Part shown: positions 49,935 to 58,764 of the stretch, piece after piece
Numbering within the stretch: position 1 is the first letter of the stretch
Layout: every line of letters begins with the position of its first letter
NCBI GenBank assembly: GCA_020633075.1
Contig: JACKEI010000007.1
Span: forward strand, 62,001-126,000
Direction of reading: 5' to 3'
DNA length: 64,000 nt
Source of the DNA: Sandaracinaceae bacterium
GTDB taxonomy: Bacteria; Myxococcota_A; Polyangia; Polyangiales; Houyiibacteriaceae
The notes under the pieces: generated by a model
Databases searched by the model: none
What the model was told of the DNA's origin: nothing
Seen by the model: the letters and a program-made list of their open reading frames with translations, nothing else
Made by a program: the position numbers and the translations under genes

Positions 49935-51116
49935 TCAGGGGGTCCGGGCTGTGCGGACCCACTCTTGGTCGGCCTTCGACGCCCGCAGGATGGCGGGCGC
50001 CAGCGCGAGCTTGCGCGCGACGTACACGGGGGCGCTGGCCAGCGCGGACCAGTCGTCGCGCGTGGCGCCGCTGGTGAGCAGGCTGGTGAGCACGTGCGCC
50101 CCCACCAGCGCGAGGGCGCCCGCCGCGTACAGCTGCGTGGGCGGGAAGGGCAGCACCAGCACCACCAGGAGCGTGCCCACGTGCGTGGCCAGCGGCAGCA
50201 GCAGGAGCTCACCCAGGGGCTCCACGCTCCGCAGCCGGCCCCGCAGCACGTCCTGCGCCAGGCTGGGTGCAAGCTCACGCAGCATGCGCAGGCGGCCTCC
50301 CTCCCAGCGTGCGCGCTGCGTGCTCTCGGCGGCGGCCGTGGTGGGCACCGCGGCGCTCACCGAGGTCTGCTCCACGAAGCGCATGGCGTAGCCCGCGCGC
50401 ACCATCATGACGTGGTACTCGAGGTCCTCCACCACGGAGCGGGCCGTGTACGGGAGCGCCGTCAGCACGCGCCGGTGCAGGCCGAAGCCGTTCCCCAGGA
50501 TGCCCACGGACACACCAAAGCGCTCACGCGCCCGCGGACGCGCCACGTTGAAGGCCAGCAGCGCCACGTTGCGCAGGCGATGCTCGTCCGCGTTGCTCAC
50601 TAGGTAGCGGCACTGCACTCCGTCGGCGCCCGGCGCGCCGTCCGGCCCGGGCGCGAACGCGGCGGCCATGCTCAGCAAGAAGTCGGGCGCCACCGTGGTG
50701 TCCGCGTCCACCACCAGCGCGGCCTCCACGCCCGGATCGGCCAGCGCGTGCGCGAAGCCGAGCTCCAGCGCGTAACCCTTGCCGCGGCGCTCGGCGTCGT
50801 CGCGCACCAGCACCTCCGCGCCGGCCTCCCGTGCGCGGGCGGCCGTGTCGTCGCTGCAGTTGTCGGCCACCACCAGCACCCGCGCGCCCTGCGGTGGCTG
50901 GGCCGCCGAGAGCAGGCTGGCCACGCAGCGGGCGATGCCTGCGGCTTCGTTGTGTGCGGGGACGATGACCGCGAGCTTGCCGCAGGCCGCCGCGTCGCCC
51001 AGCACGCGCGGACGCGCGAGCGCCGAGCCCAGCGTGAGCGCGCCGAGCTCGAGCGTGCCCGGCAGCGTGGCGAGCGCGCCGAGGGTGCCCAGGCCGGCGC
51101 TCGTCGCGAAGATCAC
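49935..51116 (-). CDS. Family 2 glycosyltransferase with C-terminal membrane segments
   Basis: The 393-residue processive-type GT2 has an N-terminal hydrophobic stretch and then VIVPAHNEAAGIARCVASLL. VVDADTT is the DxD motif, EDLEYHVMMVRAG follows, and QRARWEGGR gives the (Q/R)xxRW motif. Two or three membrane segments (LGELLLLPLATHVGTLLVVLV, LYAAGALALVGAHVL) close the chain. The Q-R-W motif and C-terminal membrane helices resemble hyaluronan/cellulose-type or cardiolipin-EPS synthase-like enzymes, although the small size suggests addition of single sugars. It is the last gene of the 57.5-kb minus operon, overlapping the fusion gene by 4 bases. Confidence 0.87.
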   Translation of the reverse strand: MIFATSAGLGTLGALATLPGTLELGALTLGSALARPRVLGDAAACGKLAVIVPAHNEAAGIARCVASLLSAAQPPQGARVLVVADNCSDDTAARAREAGAEVLVRDDAERRGKGYALELGFAHALADPGVEAALVVDADTTVAPDFLLSMAAAFAPGPDGAPGADGVQCRYLVSNADEHRLRNVALLAFNVARPRARERFGVSVGILGNGFGLHRRVLTALPYTARSVVEDLEYHVMMVRAGYAMRFVEQTSVSAAVPTTAAAESTQRARWEGGRLRMLRELAPSLAQDVLRGRLRSVEPLGELLLLPLATHVGTLLVVLVLPFPPTQLYAAGALALVGAHVLTSLLTSGATRDDWSALASAPVYVARKLALAPAILRASKADQEWVRTARTP

Positions 51117-53533
51117 AGGCTGGGCTCCGCGCTCTTCTTGCCGTTGCGCGCGTCCCGCGCCCGCTTGCCCTTGGCGCGGGGCTTGGTGCTGGGCTTCGGC
51201 GCGACCGGTGTCGTGGCGGCGGTGCTGATGGCGCGCTCGAGGCCGGGGCTCGTCGCTCGCAGGGCGTCCGCGCTCGGCTTCTCGTCGCCCTCCGCGCCGT
51301 CGCGCTCCGGGGCGCGCGGCGCGAGCTCGAAGAACTCCTCCACCGGCTTCTGGATACCCTCACGGACGAGCACGGCGCGGCGCTTCTCGGGCCGCCAACC
51401 CAGCTCGCGCTCGGCCTTGCTGCTGTCGAAGCGCGCCGCGAAGCTGCGGCCCTCGCAGTCCGCGTAGCTGGGCATGACGGCGCGCGGGTCCCGCCCGACG
51501 GCCTTCACCGCGTACTTGGACAGCGCGGTCAGGTACGCCCGCGGGGCGGACACGGGGACGCGGCGGATCTGCAGCCCGGCGCGCTGCTCCAGCTCGTCCA
51601 GGTACTCGTTGGCGGTGATGCACGCGTCCGCCGTGAGGTTGTAGGACTTGCCCAGCACCTCGTCCGCGGTGCGCGCCGCGACCATGGCGTCGGCCACGTC
51701 GTCCACCAGCACGATCGGCAGCGTGTGGTCGCCCGTGCCGTAGAGGCGGCAGACCGAGGCGTAGGGCCACGCGGCGATACCCCAGTGGAGCGGCGGGCCG
51801 CCGGCGCCCAGCACGATGCCGGGGCGGAAGATGGTCAGGCGCAGCCCGGCGTCGCGCATCAGCTCGCGCAGCACACGCTCGTTCTCGGCCTTGCTGCGCG
51901 CGTAGGGGTTGGCGGCCAGCATCGCGTCGAGCGGCGCCGTCTCCTCGGTGATGACGCTGGCGCGCTCCCCGGCGTAGTAGATGGCGATGGAGCTCGCGTA
52001 GAAGAAGCGCTCCACGCCGGCCTCGGCGCAGGCCAGCGCGAACGCGCGCGTGGGCGCCACGTCCCAGCGCAGGTACTCGTCCCACGTGTTCCCGTAGCCG
52101 CGAGCCAGGTGGTAGACGTGCTTGATGCCGTCGAGCGCGGGTGCGACCGACGCGAGGTCCGTGAAGTCCCCGCGCACGCACTCCACCTCGGGGCGCTGCA
52201 GCTCCGGCGGTGCACCTTGTGGGTCGCGCGCCAGCACGCGCACGTGCACGCCGCTCTCCACCAGGCGCCGCACCAGCGCCCGCCCGATGAAGCCCGTGCC
52301 GCCCACCACCAGCGTGTCCGGACGCGAGCCACGCGGAAGGGTGGACGCGCGCGCGGGCTGGGACGCGGACGGCGTCACGGCGGCGTCGGCCAGGGCGCTG
52401 GGCTCGAGCTGAGCCGCCTGCGCCACGCGCTCGGCGAGCTCCACGGTGGCGCGCCCCAGACCCAGGCCCAGGCGTGCGTCAAGCGTGCCCGAGCGGGACG
52501 CGTAGAACGCCTGCACCGCGCGCGTGATGCTCTCGGCGAACGGCCCACCCGCCACGGGCAGCCCGGCCTTGGCCAGCACCACCTGCCCCAGCGTCGCGCC
52601 CGCCTGCAGCACGGCGCTCTGCGCCCCCCGTGCCACGTTCACGAAGCGGTCCACGTCCAGCAGGTACGGGGTGTGCTCCTGCCGCACGTAGGTGTTGTTC
52701 TCGAAGTCCACGTGCCCCGTGCCGTTGCTGCCGTGCACGTGCACGTAGTGCTCCGGGTAGCCCGCGTCGAAGCCGAAGCGCAGGCGCACGCTGGTCTTGC
52801 CCACCCAGCCGCGGATCTCCCAGCGGCGGAAGAAGCGCAGCCCGCGCGGCAGCGCCACCTCGTCGCGCGCGTCCACCGACAGGTCCGTGAGCGCGCTGGC
52901 CGTGATGGCCCCGTCGCCGAGCACACCCAGGCTGGCGAGGTGCAGGGCGTGCGCGAACGAGTGCGGCGCCACCTCGAACAGGATGTTGCGGGGGTCCGCC
53001 AGCATGAACGCCGAGAAGGGCCCGCCCTTCAGCTGCCCCAGCTCCTTGTTCCAGACCACGTCGATCTGGTCCACGTGCCCCAGACGCCCGCTCTGCACGT
53101 CCGCCATGAGCTGCTCGTAGGGCTTGGTGAAGAGGAAGTTGTGGCTGGTGCCGAGCTGCGCCTCCCCCTCTTGCGCGGCGCGCCCCAGCTCGTCGCAGCC
53201 CTCGAGGGTGTGCGCCAGCGGCTTCTCCAGCAGGACGTCCACCCCGGCGCGCAGCGCCTGCGCAGCCGGGCTCACGTGCGCGTGCGGCGGCGTGAGCACG
53301 TGCACGGCGTCCAGGGGCTCAGTACGCAGCATCTCGGCCAGGTCCCCGTACGACGCCGGGATGCCCTGCGCCTCGGCGAAGCGCGCGGCGGCGCTCTCAC
53401 GCAGGTCACACACGGCGGCCACGTGCACCCCGGGCACCGCACGCAGGGCGGCCACGTGGTAGTCCGCGATGTAGCCGGCTCCGACGATGGCGACGGAGAG
53501 GGGCCGGGGGGTGCTGGGGTGGTTGCTGCTCAT
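51113..53533 (-). CDS. Fused Gfo/Idh/MocA oxidoreductase and NAD-dependent epimerase/dehydratase
   Basis: From the ATG at 53533 the protein is 806 residues. Residues 12-375 form a Gfo/Idh/MocA dehydrogenase: AIVGAGYIADYHVAAL, VCDLRE, EKPLAH (Lys104) and EVAPHSFAHALHLA. A linker of about 30 residues follows. Residues 407-735 form an extended SDR epimerase/dehydratase: GGTGFIGRAL (411-420), a Ser in FYASSIAIYY (511-520), Tyr544 and Lys548 in NPYARSK, and FRPGIVLG. The tail is Lys/Arg-rich. Both halves keep their cofactor and catalytic residues, so the protein could oxidise and then epimerise or reduce a nucleotide-sugar without releasing it. It overlaps both neighbours by 4 bases. In-frame residues upstream of 53533 are antisense noise. 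Confidence 0.88.
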   Translation of the reverse strand: MSSNHPSTPRPLSVAIVGAGYIADYHVAALRAVPGVHVAAVCDLRESAAARFAEAQGIPASYGDLAEMLRTEPLDAVHVLTPPHAHVSPAAQALRAGVDVLLEKPLAHTLEGCDELGRAAQEGEAQLGTSHNFLFTKPYEQLMADVQSGRLGHVDQIDVVWNKELGQLKGGPFSAFMLADPRNILFEVAPHSFAHALHLASLGVLGDGAITASALTDLSVDARDEVALPRGLRFFRRWEIRGWVGKTSVRLRFGFDAGYPEHYVHVHGSNGTGHVDFENNTYVRQEHTPYLLDVDRFVNVARGAQSAVLQAGATLGQVVLAKAGLPVAGGPFAESITRAVQAFYASRSGTLDARLGLGLGRATVELAERVAQAAQLEPSALADAAVTPSASQPARASTLPRGSRPDTLVVGGTGFIGRALVRRLVESGVHVRVLARDPQGAPPELQRPEVECVRGDFTDLASVAPALDGIKHVYHLARGYGNTWDEYLRWDVAPTRAFALACAEAGVERFFYASSIAIYYAGERASVITEETAPLDAMLAANPYARSKAENERVLRELMRDAGLRLTIFRPGIVLGAGGPPLHWGIAAWPYASVCRLYGTGDHTLPIVLVDDVADAMVAARTADEVLGKSYNLTADACITANEYLDELEQRAGLQIRRVPVSAPRAYLTALSKYAVKAVGRDPRAVMPSYADCEGRSFAARFDSSKAERELGWRPEKRRAVLVREGIQKPVEEFFELAPRAPERDGAEGDEKPSADALRATSPGLERAISTAATTPVAPKPSTKPRAKGKRARDARNGKKSAEPSL

Positions 53534-54531
53534 GACTTGTACTCGATGATCTGGGGGGCGGCGCGACGTGCGCGGTCCCGCTTGAACTTGAGGGCGCCCT
53601 GCGCCTCGGGGAAGGGCGCGAGCGCGACGCTGCCGCCCCACGCGAGCGCGTGCCCCAGCGGAAAGCCCTGCCGCCGCGTGCGCAGGGCCGTGCGTGCGGC
53701 GACCAGCGGGTAGCGCGCGAAGAGGCCCAGCGAGAGGCCCAGCGTGGGCGGCGCGAGCGCCAGCGCGCCGACGGGGACCACCAGGCCCCACAGCAGGCTG
53801 CGGCGCAGGTTGGACGCGAAGTAGCGCTCGGGGGGCGCGCCATGCAGGTGGTTCACCTGCGCGTAGCCGTGTCCGCAGCGCTTGGCCCGCTGCCACCACT
53901 GCGCGGCGCTGTGCATGTCCGCGTCGTGCAGCGTGGTGTCCTGCGGCAGGCGCACGAAGCGCCCCCCCGTGCAGGCGCGCAGGCGCACACCCAGCTCGTC
54001 GTCTTCGGCCGCGATGACGCTCGGGTCGTAGCCGCCTGCGGCTTGCAGCGCGGTCGCGCGGATCATCACGTCCCCGCCGAAGCAGCGCACGTCACCGGCG
54101 GGTCCGCTGCGCCACTCCACGTCGCACACGCGGTTGTACACGCTGGCCTCCGGGTGGCGCTCGCGGCGGTAGCCCATGACCGCCACCACGCTCGCGTCCT
54201 CCGCGAGCACGGCCGCGCCGGCGTCCAGCCAGCCGGCGACCACCTCGCAGTCCCCGTCCACGAACTGCACCGCGTCGAGGTTGGGGTGCGCGGCGAGCAG
54301 CGTGCGCCAGCCGGCGTTGCGGGCGCGCGCCGCGCTGAAGGGCTGCGCCATGTCCAGCGCCACCACCAGGGCCCCGCGAGCCTCCGCGGCCGCGACGCTT
54401 CCGTCCGTGGAGCCCGAGTCCACGTACACCACGGGGCGCTGCCCGTCGCAGACCGAGTCCAGGCAGCGCACCAGGCGCGCCCCCTCGTTGCGGCCGATGG
54501 CGACCACGCCCACGCGCAGCGAGCGGGTCAC
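53530..54531 (-). CDS. Family 2 glycosyltransferase
   Basis: The 333-residue protein begins RVGVVAIGRNEGARLVRCLDSV, with YVDSGSTDGSV as the nucleotide-sugar loop, FVDGDCEV as DxD and AAEDDELGVRL as the catalytic acidic motif. DVRCFGGDVMIR is also conserved in related enzymes. A membrane-associated C-terminal region (SLLWGLVVPVGALALAPPTL and onward) follows. The start was set at GTG 54531, which overlaps the deacetylase stop (GTGA); an earlier in-frame ATG at 54588 lies inside that gene. It is preceded by the deacetylase and followed by the fusion gene in an unbroken chain of 4-base overlaps. Confidence 0.87.
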   Translation of the reverse strand: MTRSLRVGVVAIGRNEGARLVRCLDSVCDGQRPVVYVDSGSTDGSVAAAEARGALVVALDMAQPFSAARARNAGWRTLLAAHPNLDAVQFVDGDCEVVAGWLDAGAAVLAEDASVVAVMGYRRERHPEASVYNRVCDVEWRSGPAGDVRCFGGDVMIRATALQAAGGYDPSVIAAEDDELGVRLRACTGGRFVRLPQDTTLHDADMHSAAQWWQRAKRCGHGYAQVNHLHGAPPERYFASNLRRSLLWGLVVPVGALALAPPTLGLSLGLFARYPLVAARTALRTRRQGFPLGHALAWGGSVALAPFPEAQGALKFKRDRARRAAPQIIEYKS

Positions 54532-55466
54532 ACGATCTCCTGACGCACGCGCTGCAGCCGGTGGAGGTTGGTGTCCACCACGCGCCACGCGTCCATGGCT
54601 CCGCGTGACTGCAGGCGGAAGAGCGCGAGCGGCTCGCCCCCCTCCACCTTCACGCGCGGCAGGCTGATGGGGTCTGCGCCTGCGCGGATGGCGCCGTGCA
54701 TGGAGTTGAACGCGATGTGGTAGCCCGCGTCCGCCAGCGCCCGATCCGTCACACGGTTGAAGTCCGCGCGCGTACCGAAGGGGTACGCGAAGCAGCGCAC
54801 CTCGTGCCCCAGCTGCGCCTCGAGGGTCTCGCGCGAGCGGCGCGCCTCGTCCTTCGCCTCGGCCGGCGCCATGAGCCCCAGCGACCGGTGCGTGTGCGCG
54901 TGCGAGCCGATGGTGACGAGAGGGCTCGCGTCGAGCTCGCGCAGCTCGTCCCAGGTCACGTAGCGCTCGGGCAGGCCCTCGTATTCGGCCCCGATGAGCG
55001 CCGAGCTGACGAAGACCACGGCGGGCACGTTCCAGCGGCGCAGCGTGGGCAGCACCTCGGTCAGCGTGCTCAGGCAGCCGTCGTCGATGGTCACCAGGCA
55101 GGCGTCCTTCGGGAGCGCCTCGCGCTCCCCGGGCGCGTCCGCCACGAAGCGCTGCACCTGCGCGAGCGACACGGCGCGCCCCTCTTCGGCCAGCAGCCGC
55201 ATCTGGGCGTCGAAGGCGTCACGGGTGACGCAGAAGGGGTCCTCCGGGCTGTCGTCCGCCACGCGGTGATAGGTGAGCGCGCGTACGCAAGCGCCCCCGG
55301 CCAGGGCCGAGCGCAGCAGCACGGAGCCGCTCAGGGCCGAGCCCAGCGTGACCCCGGCGCGGGCGGCCTTCTTGACGACCCAGCGGCGGTTGACGTGGGC
55401 CCTGGGGCCGGCCTTTGTGCCGAGCGTGGTGCCGAGCTTGCTGCGGAGCGTGCTGCGGAGCTTCAT
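54528..55466 (-). CDS. Polysaccharide deacetylase family protein
   Basis: The 312-residue protein has a basic, weakly hydrophobic N-terminus (residues 1-60). A NodB-homology domain follows: LTYHRVADD, VTIDDGCLSTLTEVLPTL and VTIGSHAHTHRSLGLM. The Asp-Asp pair and the HAHTH histidines for the metal are present, and FAYPFGTR is the usual third motif. The catalytic loop reads DDGC rather than DDGY, which is unusual but retains the metal ligands. It would N- or O-deacetylate the polymer or a lipid-linked sugar in the periplasm. It is coupled to the adenylating enzyme gene upstream by a 4-base overlap (55463-55466). Confidence 0.88.
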   Translation of the reverse strand: MKLRSTLRSKLGTTLGTKAGPRAHVNRRWVVKKAARAGVTLGSALSGSVLLRSALAGGACVRALTYHRVADDSPEDPFCVTRDAFDAQMRLLAEEGRAVSLAQVQRFVADAPGEREALPKDACLVTIDDGCLSTLTEVLPTLRRWNVPAVVFVSSALIGAEYEGLPERYVTWDELRELDASPLVTIGSHAHTHRSLGLMAPAEAKDEARRSRETLEAQLGHEVRCFAYPFGTRADFNRVTDRALADAGYHIAFNSMHGAIRAGADPISLPRVKVEGGEPLALFRLQSRGAMDAWRVVDTNLHRLQRVRQEIV

Positions 55467-57202
55467 GGCGTCCCTTCCGCGGCCGGGGCGGCCAGCCGCG
55501 CGGCCAGCGCCTTGCGGTCCACCTTGCCGTTGGCGTTGAGCGGGAACTCGTCCACCAGCAGCACGCGCGAGGGCTGCATGTACCCAGGCAGGCGCGTCTT
55601 GGCGGCGGCCACCACCTGCGCCGCGTGCGCGTCGCGGGCTGCGCCGTTGTCCGTGTCCGCGTCTCGCAGCAGCGCCTCCGGCGTCTGCACGAAGCCCACC
55701 ACGCCGTCCGCGCCGCTGGTGGAGAGGGGCCAGCCCACCGCGATGGCCACCTCGGCGGCCGCCACCTCGCGGAGCACGGCCTCGATCTCGCCCAGCTCCA
55801 CGCGGTAGCCCTGGATCTTCACCTGGTTGTCCACGCGCCCCAGGTAGAGCAGCGGGCCGCCGTCCGGCCAGCGCACGCGATCGCCGGTGCGGTAGAAGGT
55901 CTCGGTCTCGCCGGGCGGCACCACGAACGCGGCGGCCGTGCGCTCCGGGTCCTGCCAGTAGCCCGGGGTCACCTGCGGCCCCGCCAACAACAGCTCACCG
56001 GCCTCGCCGCGCGGCAGCGCGCGCAGCTGCTCGTCCACTACGATGGCCCGCATGCCTGGGTAGGGCTCGCCGATGGGCACCACGCCGTGCGCGCACTCGC
56101 CGAGCGACGCCTCACCCCGCCAGCGGTAGAGCGTGCAGGCGATGGTCAGCTCCGTGGGCCCGTACAGGTTCTCCACCACCGACGCCGGCGCCGCCTCCGC
56201 GAACTGCGTCACGATCTCCGCCGGCAGGGCCTCCCCGCAGAAGAGCGTCCAGCGCAGGCTGGGGTAGCTGTCTGGCTTGAGCATGCGCAGGCGGCTCATG
56301 AGCACCCCCGTGGAGGGCACGCTGAACCACACCGTGAGCGCGTGCTGCTTCACGTACTTGCTGGGGAAGAGCTTCTGCTGAGCCGTGGGCACGCACACGC
56401 AGGCCCCGCGCTCCCACGCGCAGAACATGTCGAACACGCTGAGGTCGAAGGTGAGGTCGAAGGTCTGGCTGAAGCGGTCCTGCTCCGTGACCCCGTAGCG
56501 TTCCACCATCACGTCCACGAAGGCGGTCACGTTGCGCTGCGCCACCATCACGCCCTTGGGCTGCCCCGTGGAGCCGCTGGTGAACAACAGGTACGCGATG
56601 TCGTCGGGGCCGGCCGCGCCGAGCTCATGGTCGCTCGCGGGTCGTAGGTCGCTCGCGCCAAGCACGGTGTGTGCGGGCAGCGCTGCCCGCAGGGCGCTCA
56701 GCTCGGCTGGGTCCGCCGCGTCGGGCAGCAGGATCAGCAGCGCGCGCGGGAAGCCGTCCAGCAGCTCCACCAGCTTGGCGCTGGCCGTGGCGTCCACCAC
56801 CAGCGCCTCGCAGCCGGAGCGCTCCAGCATGGCCTGGCTGCGCGGCAGCGGGAAGCTCGGGTTGAGGGGGACGTAGCCGTGTCCCCGCAGCAGCGCGCCC
56901 AGGATGCCCGCGAAGGCGCTGGGGTGCCGGTGCCCGAACACGGCGGTCAGCCGGCTGGCGCCCCCCGCATCCGCCCCGTCGCTGTGGGCCGCGCCTTCGC
57001 GGCCGCCGGTGCCGCGTCCGCTGCCGGCCTGACGCTGCGTGTGCGCGTCCAGCGTGGCAGCCACCGAAGCGGCCCGCGCGCCGAGCTGCGCGTACGACCA
57101 CTCCTCGTCCCCGATGGCCAGGGCGGGCCGCTCCGGGAAGCGCGCGAGCGAGCGCAGGAAGCCGTCCCGCATGGTCCTCCCGGCTGCGCCCCCGCCGCTC
57201 AC
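55463..57202 (-). CDS. Stand-alone amino-acid adenylation enzyme
   Basis: The 579-residue AMP-forming ligase is of NRPS A-domain type without a fused carrier. Motifs are LLFTSGSTGQPKG (A3), FDLTFDLSVFDMF (A4), ENLYGPTELTIA (A5), YRTGDRVRW (A7), VKIQGYRVELGEIE (A8) and LNANGKVDRKAL with the A10 lysine. By alignment to PheA positions the pocket reads about D-L-F-F-F-G-L-I-A-K, which I cannot assign to a substrate. The small carrier gene lies 13 bases upstream in the same operon and is the likely acceptor, giving a DltA/DltC-like loading pair. With a deacetylase and glycosyltransferases downstream, aminoacylation of a sugar is a reasonable inference. Confidence 0.88.
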   Translation of the reverse strand: MSGGGAAGRTMRDGFLRSLARFPERPALAIGDEEWSYAQLGARAASVAATLDAHTQRQAGSGRGTGGREGAAHSDGADAGGASRLTAVFGHRHPSAFAGILGALLRGHGYVPLNPSFPLPRSQAMLERSGCEALVVDATASAKLVELLDGFPRALLILLPDAADPAELSALRAALPAHTVLGASDLRPASDHELGAAGPDDIAYLLFTSGSTGQPKGVMVAQRNVTAFVDVMVERYGVTEQDRFSQTFDLTFDLSVFDMFCAWERGACVCVPTAQQKLFPSKYVKQHALTVWFSVPSTGVLMSRLRMLKPDSYPSLRWTLFCGEALPAEIVTQFAEAAPASVVENLYGPTELTIACTLYRWRGEASLGECAHGVVPIGEPYPGMRAIVVDEQLRALPRGEAGELLLAGPQVTPGYWQDPERTAAAFVVPPGETETFYRTGDRVRWPDGGPLLYLGRVDNQVKIQGYRVELGEIEAVLREVAAAEVAIAVGWPLSTSGADGVVGFVQTPEALLRDADTDNGAARDAHAAQVVAAAKTRLPGYMQPSRVLLVDEFPLNANGKVDRKALAARLAAPAAEGTP

Positions 57203-57215
57203 GCCGCTCCGCCCT

Positions 57216-57473
57216 TCACGCCGCCAAGGGCGCGAAGAACGCCTCCCACAGCGAGTCGATGTTCGTGAACACCTCGGGCTCGATGGCGTCGGTGTCCACC
57301 TCTTCGCCCCGCAGGTCCTCGATGAAGAGCACGAACTCCACGATGTCGAGCGAGTTGAGCAGCCCCACCTCGAGGATGGGCAGCTGGTCCGTGAAGGTCT
57401 CGGGGGGCGCCGCGCTGGCGTGCTCGAGGAGCCAGCTCTTCAGTTGGGCGCGAATGTTCTGGGGATCGTGCAT
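57216..57473 (-). CDS. Stand-alone acyl/peptidyl carrier protein
   Basis: The 85-residue protein, from the ATG at 57473, is an all-helical carrier with the phosphopantetheine serine at Ser41 in EVGLLNSLDIVEFVLFIED. The composition is acidic (LRGEEVDTDAIEPEVF), as in ACPs. NSLD in place of DSL is typical of discrete DltC-like and NRPS-associated carriers. It is the first gene of the operon that continues with the adenylating enzyme. No phosphopantetheinyl transferase was found in the window. An in-frame extension to 57560 has no carrier homology and was dropped. Confidence 0.87.
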   Translation of the reverse strand: MHDPQNIRAQLKSWLLEHASAAPPETFTDQLPILEVGLLNSLDIVEFVLFIEDLRGEEVDTDAIEPEVFTNIDSLWEAFFAPLAA

Positions 57474-57780
57474 GGGGGTAGCCGCCTCGTAGGGCCAAAA
57501 ACCGAGCAGGAAACCTGTCATGTACGACAAAGTGCTGCAAGGTGGGCCAAGCACGCCCAATGAGCGTGGGTGCTTACCCCGCGCGCTCGGGACCGGGGCG
57601 TCTTCGTCGGTGCGGCTGGGCCCTTCTGACAGACGGCGTGCGGTCGCTCGAGCAGGCCAGCAGCTCGGGTAGTTCCTGCGGAGTCCTCATGATGCCGCGC
57701 CGCGACGCCTGCCGTTTGCCGAAGGCGCTGCGCCTTGGCTAGGATTGCGTGACTGGCTCGGAGGCGGACGGGTGGACTTC
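57474..57780. other. Divergent intergenic region before the carrier-protein operon
   Basis: No supported gene. It must contain the promoter of the six-gene minus operon and probably that of the plus-strand lipoprotein gene. TGTC and GACA half-sites at 57516-57519 and 57526-57529 flank a GTAC-containing core (imperfect palindrome). No clear -35/-10 pair could be defined on either strand. Confidence 0.4.
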
Positions 57781-58764
57781 ATGGCGCAAGGATCAAGGGC
57801 ACTTCATCGACACAGCCCTACACAGACGTCAGCAACAGCTCGACGGCGACGACTCGAGGTGCTGGTGCTGGCGACGGTGACGCTCTCCGCCTGCGCCGAC
57901 GACCCGAGACCTCACTCACATTTCTTTGGGGACACGGCCCTCCTCGCGGCAGACGAGGACGGCGACGTCGCGTACGAGCGGGCGTGGCAGGACGGGAACC
58001 GCGAGCTCGCGGTTGTGGTGCTGGCGGGCGACGTCGAAGCGAGCCTCGGGTTTCGCAGCTTGTTCAACCCGTTCGGGTCAGCGTCGGTGAGCGTGGTGAA
58101 CCTGTCCGCGGCTCCGACGGGGCATCAGGTCACGCTGGAGCTCCGGAATCGCACGGGTCCGCTCGACCAGCTGCTGGTCGCCTATGTCGAGGAGGGGCCT
58201 GCGGGGATGCGGAGCAGTCCCCCAGTCCCGGACGTGACGGCGTCCGAAGACCCCCTCGGAGCCGTCTGCGTGCTGGAGGGCGCGAACTTGGTCACCTTGC
58301 TCGTCCGGCGCGCAACCGACGGCCGCGTGCTGGACTCCGTGTTCCCGTTGGACACGCAGGAGGGCGTCGGCGGTTTGAGCGTCGAGCCCTTCCCCGTCGC
58401 GTTCGAAGGGGGCGTACTGGCGGCGAGCTTCATGGCGCCCGCAGCAGGTCTCTACGAGGTGGTGCTGAACTCCTCCAGCGCCGGACGCACGTGGGCAGCG
58501 GTCGTGCGGGTCGTGAGCGAGGCCGAGCTCGTCACGCTCGATCTGCGCACCCCGACCGAACACGGACTCCCTGCCGACAGCTTCATCGCGGTACTGCGCA
58601 CCGATGACGGCTGTCCCGTGCTGGGTCCGCAGGTCATCGTGGAGACCGGCGGAGTCCAGTCCGAGCATCCCAGCGGGTGGGATTCGGTCTACGGAACCGG
58701 GGCCTCTCCAGGCTCCGAGCTGCGCGTCCGTTGGGGCAGGCTCACCGCCAGCGCCGTCTTCTGA
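57781..58764 (+). CDS. Putative lipoprotein of unknown function
   Basis: I do not recognise a family. From the ATG at 57781 the 327-residue protein has a long basic n-region (with RRRRLEV), a hydrophobic run and lipobox LSAC (Cys38), followed by ADDPRPHSHFFGD. The rest is beta-rich with many Val/Leu/Thr alternations, consistent with Ig-like or beta-sandwich domains (ASFMAPAAGLYEVVLNSSSAG). GTG starts at 57745 and 57772 are alternatives. It is an isolated gene between the carrier-protein operon (divergent) and the ABM protein. The lipobox and strong coding bias on this strand support it. Confidence 0.65.
   Translation: MAQGSRALHRHSPTQTSATARRRRLEVLVLATVTLSACADDPRPHSHFFGDTALLAADEDGDVAYERAWQDGNRELAVVVLAGDVEASLGFRSLFNPFGSASVSVVNLSAAPTGHQVTLELRNRTGPLDQLLVAYVEEGPAGMRSSPPVPDVTASEDPLGAVCVLEGANLVTLLVRRATDGRVLDSVFPLDTQEGVGGLSVEPFPVAFEGGVLAASFMAPAAGLYEVVLNSSSAGRTWAAVVRVVSEAELVTLDLRTPTEHGLPADSFIAVLRTDDGCPVLGPQVIVETGGVQSEHPSGWDSVYGTGASPGSELRVRWGRLTASAVF

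Noticed and set aside
57542..57742. 66-codon plus-strand open frame between the carrier and lipoprotein genes
   Set aside because: No ribosome binding site, no homology and Ser/Arg-rich composition; treated as intergenic.
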